From assembly GCF_030518155.1 (NCBI RefSeq), contig NZ_JAULRU010000617.1:186001-250000 (forward strand): 64,000 nucleotides of DNA, in the 5' to 3' direction. Of this stretch, positions 61,018-64,000 are shown one piece after another. Position 1 is the first letter of the stretch. Each line of letters begins with the position of its first letter. The position numbers were made by a program, and so were the translations under genes. The DNA comes from Gilvimarinus gilvus (lineage in GTDB: Bacteria; Pseudomonadota; Gammaproteobacteria; Pseudomonadales; Cellvibrionaceae). The notes beneath the pieces were generated by a model that worked only from the letters and a program-made list of their open reading frames with translations, made no database searches and was not told the origin of the DNA.

Positions 61018-62493
61018 CTAATCTTTAGAAATCTCCCTCTGAATATCCGTTAGCGGTCTCAGCCACGGCCCCGCAGCCAGTTGCGTTGAATTTAAACTGG
61101 TATCTTTAGCCGCTTGTGCCTCTGGCTTAGTCGCGAACCGACCGGCCACTACAACAAACCAAGCCTTTCCTTTTCGCCTTGTGTTGTAGATACGCAATAT
61201 ATCAGAGTTGCTTTGCTCCTCCACATAGCGCTTTGCCGAGCGTAAACTGCTCACACCTAACACCTGATAAGTAAAGTCACTTGCTATCCACGACAACAAC
61301 TCAAGCTCATCATCGCTATATTCAATCCACTCAGGCCTGACACTGAAAAATTGCTCCTCCACCGGCACGTTAGGCTCTGAGGTAATACTTTGAGGTGAAG
61401 CCGCCTCTGAGTGCCCCCCCTCCTCCAAAGCCTGATCAGCCACAATACCCTTAGGCTCCAACGACTCGTCAAACTCATGCCCCGCACCAAGGTCCAATTC
61501 CCGATCAATAACACGATCAGGGGCTTGAAAAGCAGTGCTACTGCTTGAATGCTCCGCCTGTGAAGTATTATTTGACGGTTTTTCTAGCTGTGCGCTCCTT
61601 GGCAATTCGAGCCTGCTTGTGACCAGCGACTCCTCAGGTCCATCATCAGAACTATAAAGGTAGATTACGGAAAGACTTGCGATTAAGGCGGCGACAGCGA
61701 CAATATGCACAACCGGTAATGAGTGCCGGGCCTTTGGTTTGACTTGGTTAATAGCCGCACCATTTTCCATTATCTCCCTGCGAGCCAATTCAAGAGCTCG
61801 CGCGAAACTGCCATCAGCTACCTGCCATATATGCTCACCTACTTTCAGATCGAACACTAGCTCATCTGCACCTGCATGTAAAAATCGCTGATTCAGCCAT
61901 GCGGTTAGCTCAGCTGCATCGGGCTTTGGCAGAGCAGCCGTAAATGTAGTGCAGGTCAAATTTTCTGGTATAACATCACAAGCAGGTACACGCCCTAAGA
62001 GCAAAACCTTGAGCCGACCGGTCTGAAAAACCTGCAGCCGGTCTAAAGCTAACAGCCAATCAATAGTTTGTTTCGCAGGAATACGATCAATATTGTCGAT
62101 AACAATAAAAACAATCCCTAAACCTTCCCCATTGATCACTTGCGCCGCGCCGGCAAACCATTCGACTGGTTCACCACCAGTTGGGGGCGGCAACAGTAAC
62201 CAATCATTGAGTTTGTGAGCGATCTGGAGTGCCCCCTCACCCTTCTGTGCATCTAAAAATAGCGCCTCATGGCTCGCCCCTAGCTGGCGGCATGCCCACT
62301 GAGCGAGAACTGTCTTGCCCTCCCCAGCACATCCGCTGAGGTAAGCTAAAGACTGAGAGAATTCAAGCTCGTGTACCAGCAGCTGGCCCAGCTGAACCAA
62401 CCCGGGCCAGAGCTCGTCTTGCTCAGAAGTAAATGGATCCGAATGTAAATCCAGCTCGTCCATATAATCAATAATGGGCAATGGCCTCTCCAC
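61018..62493 (-). CDS. damX: DamX-like AAA ATPase with SPOR domain
   Basis: A 491-residue protein. Residues 10-245 are an ExeA-type AAA domain (P-loop SGCAGEGKTVLAQWA, Walker B FIVIDNIDR). One TM segment at about 259-281 leads to a Ser/Glu-rich periplasmic linker and a C-terminal SPOR domain (FTYQVLGVSSLRSAKRYVEE) that binds denuded peptidoglycan at septa. The GTG at 62493 lies directly after the aroB stop; ATG 62463 is an alternative. Gene order fits damX of other gammaproteobacteria. Confidence 0.9.
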   Translation of the reverse strand: MERPLPIIDYMDELDLHSDPFTSEQDELWPGLVQLGQLLVHELEFSQSLAYLSGCAGEGKTVLAQWACRQLGASHEALFLDAQKGEGALQIAHKLNDWLLLPPPTGGEPVEWFAGAAQVINGEGLGIVFIVIDNIDRIPAKQTIDWLLALDRLQVFQTGRLKVLLLGRVPACDVIPENLTCTTFTAALPKPDAAELTAWLNQRFLHAGADELVFDLKVGEHIWQVADGSFARALELARREIMENGAAINQVKPKARHSLPVVHIVAVAALIASLSVIYLYSSDDGPEESLVTSRLELPRSAQLEKPSNNTSQAEHSSSSTAFQAPDRVIDRELDLGAGHEFDESLEPKGIVADQALEEGGHSEAASPQSITSEPNVPVEEQFFSVRPEWIEYSDDELELLSWIASDFTYQVLGVSSLRSAKRYVEEQSNSDILRIYNTRRKGKAWFVVVAGRFATKPEAQAAKDTSLNSTQLAAGPWLRPLTDIQREISKD

Positions 62494-63579
62494 CTATGTT
62501 CGAAAAGCGTCCAAGGTTTGCAACAACAATTCACTATCAATATCGGACGTCACAAAGGCCTCACCTAGGCTCTTCAATAATATAAGACGCAGCTGACCAT
62601 CCTGAACTTTCTTATCAACTGACATAAGGTCTAGATACTGCTGGTTTGTCATATTGGCTGGCCCTTTGATCGGTAGACCCGCGAGCTCAATCAATTTAAT
62701 TGATCGATCGAGAACATCGCTTGCCAACAACCCCATACGCACAGACAGGTCTATTGCCATTAACATCCCGGTGGCAACGGCCTCGCCATGTAACCAAACA
62801 CCATAACCCTGAGCATTTTCGATAGCGTGGCCGAACGTGTGACCAAGGTTGAGAATGGCACGAACACCGCCCTCGCGCTCGTCCTGGGCAACCACTTTAG
62901 CTTTGTCGTCACAAGAGCGCTCAACACAGTAGGACAGAGCCTCTACATTACCGGCCATCACACTATCAATGTTCGACTCGAGCCAATTGAAAAACGGGGC
63001 ATCGCAAATCAACCCATACTTGATTACTTCGGCAACCCCCGCGGCGAGTTCACGTCTGGGCAGTGACGCGAGCAGTGCGACATCGGCGATCACTGCTTGC
63101 GGCTGATAAAACGCACCGATCATATTCTTGCCCAGTGCATGATTAACGCCTGTTTTCCCTCCCACCGAGGAATCCACCATAGATAAGAGCGTTGTAGGTA
63201 CCTGGATGAAATTTATCCCGCGCTGATAACTGGCCGCAGCAAAGCCTGTCATATCCCCGACGACACCACCGCCCAACGCAATCAACGTGCAAGACCTATC
63301 AAAGCGCTGCTCCAGCAAATGACTAAAGATACGGTCTAACGTAGCCAGGTTTTTATGAGATTCACCATCGGGAAGCACTACTGTCGAGACTTCAAAGCCT
63401 GCGCTGCCAAGTGATTGTCGATAGTGATTTAAGTAAAGAGGGGCAATGGTCTCATTCGTGACCACGCAAACCTGTCTCCCATGAATATGGGACTTCAGTA
63501 GATTATCGTTCTGTATTAAGTCAAAACCGATATAAATAGGGTAGCTGCGCTCACCCAGCTCGACACTCAACTTTTTCAT
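62494..63579 (-). CDS. aroB: 3-Dehydroquinate synthase
   Basis: A 361-residue enzyme for the second step of the shikimate pathway, using NAD and a metal. The NAD segment [18 protein letters not shown] and [20 protein letters not shown] plus [16 protein letters not shown] are full signatures, and [12 protein letters not shown] holds the metal His. It lies between aroK and damX as in related genomes. The gap to aroK is about 46 bases. Confidence 0.98.
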   Translation of the reverse strand: MKKLSVELGERSYPIYIGFDLIQNDNLLKSHIHGRQVCVVTNETIAPLYLNHYRQSLGSAGFEVSTVVLPDGESHKNLATLDRIFSHLLEQRFDRSCTLIALGGGVVGDMTGFAAASYQRGINFIQVPTTLLSMVDSSVGGKTGVNHALGKNMIGAFYQPQAVIADVALLASLPRRELAAGVAEVIKYGLICDAPFFNWLESNIDSVMAGNVEALSYCVERSCDDKAKVVAQDEREGGVRAILNLGHTFGHAIENAQGYGVWLHGEAVATGMLMAIDLSVRMGLLASDVLDRSIKLIELAGLPIKGPANMTNQQYLDLMSVDKKVQDGQLRLILLKSLGEAFVTSDIDSELLLQTLDAFRT

Positions 63580-63625
63580 AGCAGCCCATCTGTATTAAAA
63601 ACCGCTATATTAGCATACTAGAGCC

Positions 63626-64000
63626 TTAGCTCCTGCTACGCCCAAGCTGCTGTAATATCTCCTGAACCGCCGCTTTAGGACCGTGACGGTCGGTGTTTAC
63701 CGTGAAATTTGCCACAGACGTATAGCTAGGCTCTCTTTCCATAAGAATCTGAGCGATTTTTTCGCGAGGATTTTCGACTTGAAGCAGAGGCCGCTTCTTG
63801 TCGCGAGCGGTACGCTCAGCCAACTGCTCAAGTGAGGCACGCAGATAACAGACCGAACCGTGATTGCGCATAAGCTCAATATTGGCCTCCTGAGTCACTA
63901 TGCCACCGCCGGTTGCAATGACCGCAGCCCGCATTTGGCAAAGATCAGAGAGTACATTGGTTTCACGCAGACGAAAACCTTCTTCGCCTTCCATATCAAA
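63626..64000 (-). CDS. aroK: Shikimate kinase, C-terminal part (5' end outside window)
   Basis: The open frame runs off the right edge, so about 124 C-terminal residues are seen. VIATGGGIV binds shikimate; AERTARDKKRPLL is the LID with its conserved Arg residues; YTSVANFTVNTD closes the fold. The P-loop lies outside the window. The enzyme phosphorylates shikimate with ATP. It is upstream of aroB. Confidence 0.95.
   Translation of the reverse strand, partial: FDMEGEEGFRLRETNVLSDLCQMRAAVIATGGGIVTQEANIELMRNHGSVCYLRASLEQLAERTARDKKRPLLQVENPREKIAQILMEREPSYTSVANFTVNTDRHGPKAAVQEILQQLGRSRS

Overview
The window comes from a gammaproteobacterium, most likely a marine, polysaccharide-degrading member of the Cellvibrionales or a relative (inference). 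The right end carries the order aroK-aroB-damX-gltB-gltD-hemE, which is also found in Pseudomonas and allied orders. Other typical markers are fatty-acid cis/trans isomerase, oligoribonuclease next to rsgA, PilZ and HD-GYP proteins, a DnaT-like/lambda-P-like gene pair and a GH18 chitinase-type enzyme.

Bases 1-27900 form an accessory surface-glycan locus. It holds the end of rmlA (dTDP-rhamnose), ugd (UDP-glucuronate), gmd-fcl-gmm (GDP-fucose), three very large multidomain glycosyltransferases, a GT47/exostosin-like enzyme, several methyltransferase domains, and four intact sulfotransferase-like genes plus one broken one. A secreted protein with an S74-type chaperone domain and a membrane protein that joins a six-TM ABC-exporter-like domain to a degenerate kinase-like domain are also present. 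No polymerase, flippase or export genes were recognised. The simplest reading is a locus for a sulfated, fucose/rhamnose/uronate-containing surface glycan or EPS.

The locus is rearranged. A UDP-glucuronate epimerase gene (three frameshifts) and a manC gene (lost start, nonsense codon, truncation) are dead. A two-gene unit (methyltransferase-like gene plus sulfotransferase/TPR gene) has been duplicated, and the two copies decayed reciprocally: each kept a different gene. AT-rich genes (534-3452, 26908-27900) stand out from GC-richer neighbours and suggest import.

Bases 28000-41000 are mixed chromosomal genes: DUF3622 protein, carboxylesterase, orn, rsgA, rhodanese, MscS channel, GH18 enzyme, GNAT-nitrilase fusion, cti, the DnaT/lambda-P-like pair and a Bax-like glucosaminidase. 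They are interspersed with a 167-bp palindromic MITE-like element and with CCGTTCACC/GTGAACG repeat patches. Bases 40902-46262 are a compact minus-strand operon parC-PilZ-DUF4124-polysaccharide deacetylase-DUF924. Then come a perfect CRP/Vfr-type operator before an orphan gene, an MBL-YgjP-DUF2750 operon, psd, a degenerate HD-GYP protein, hemE, gltBD (with a terminator-like hairpin in the gltB leader and a strong terminator after gltD), an Ig-like/EF-hand-like lipoprotein, damX, aroB and partial aroK.
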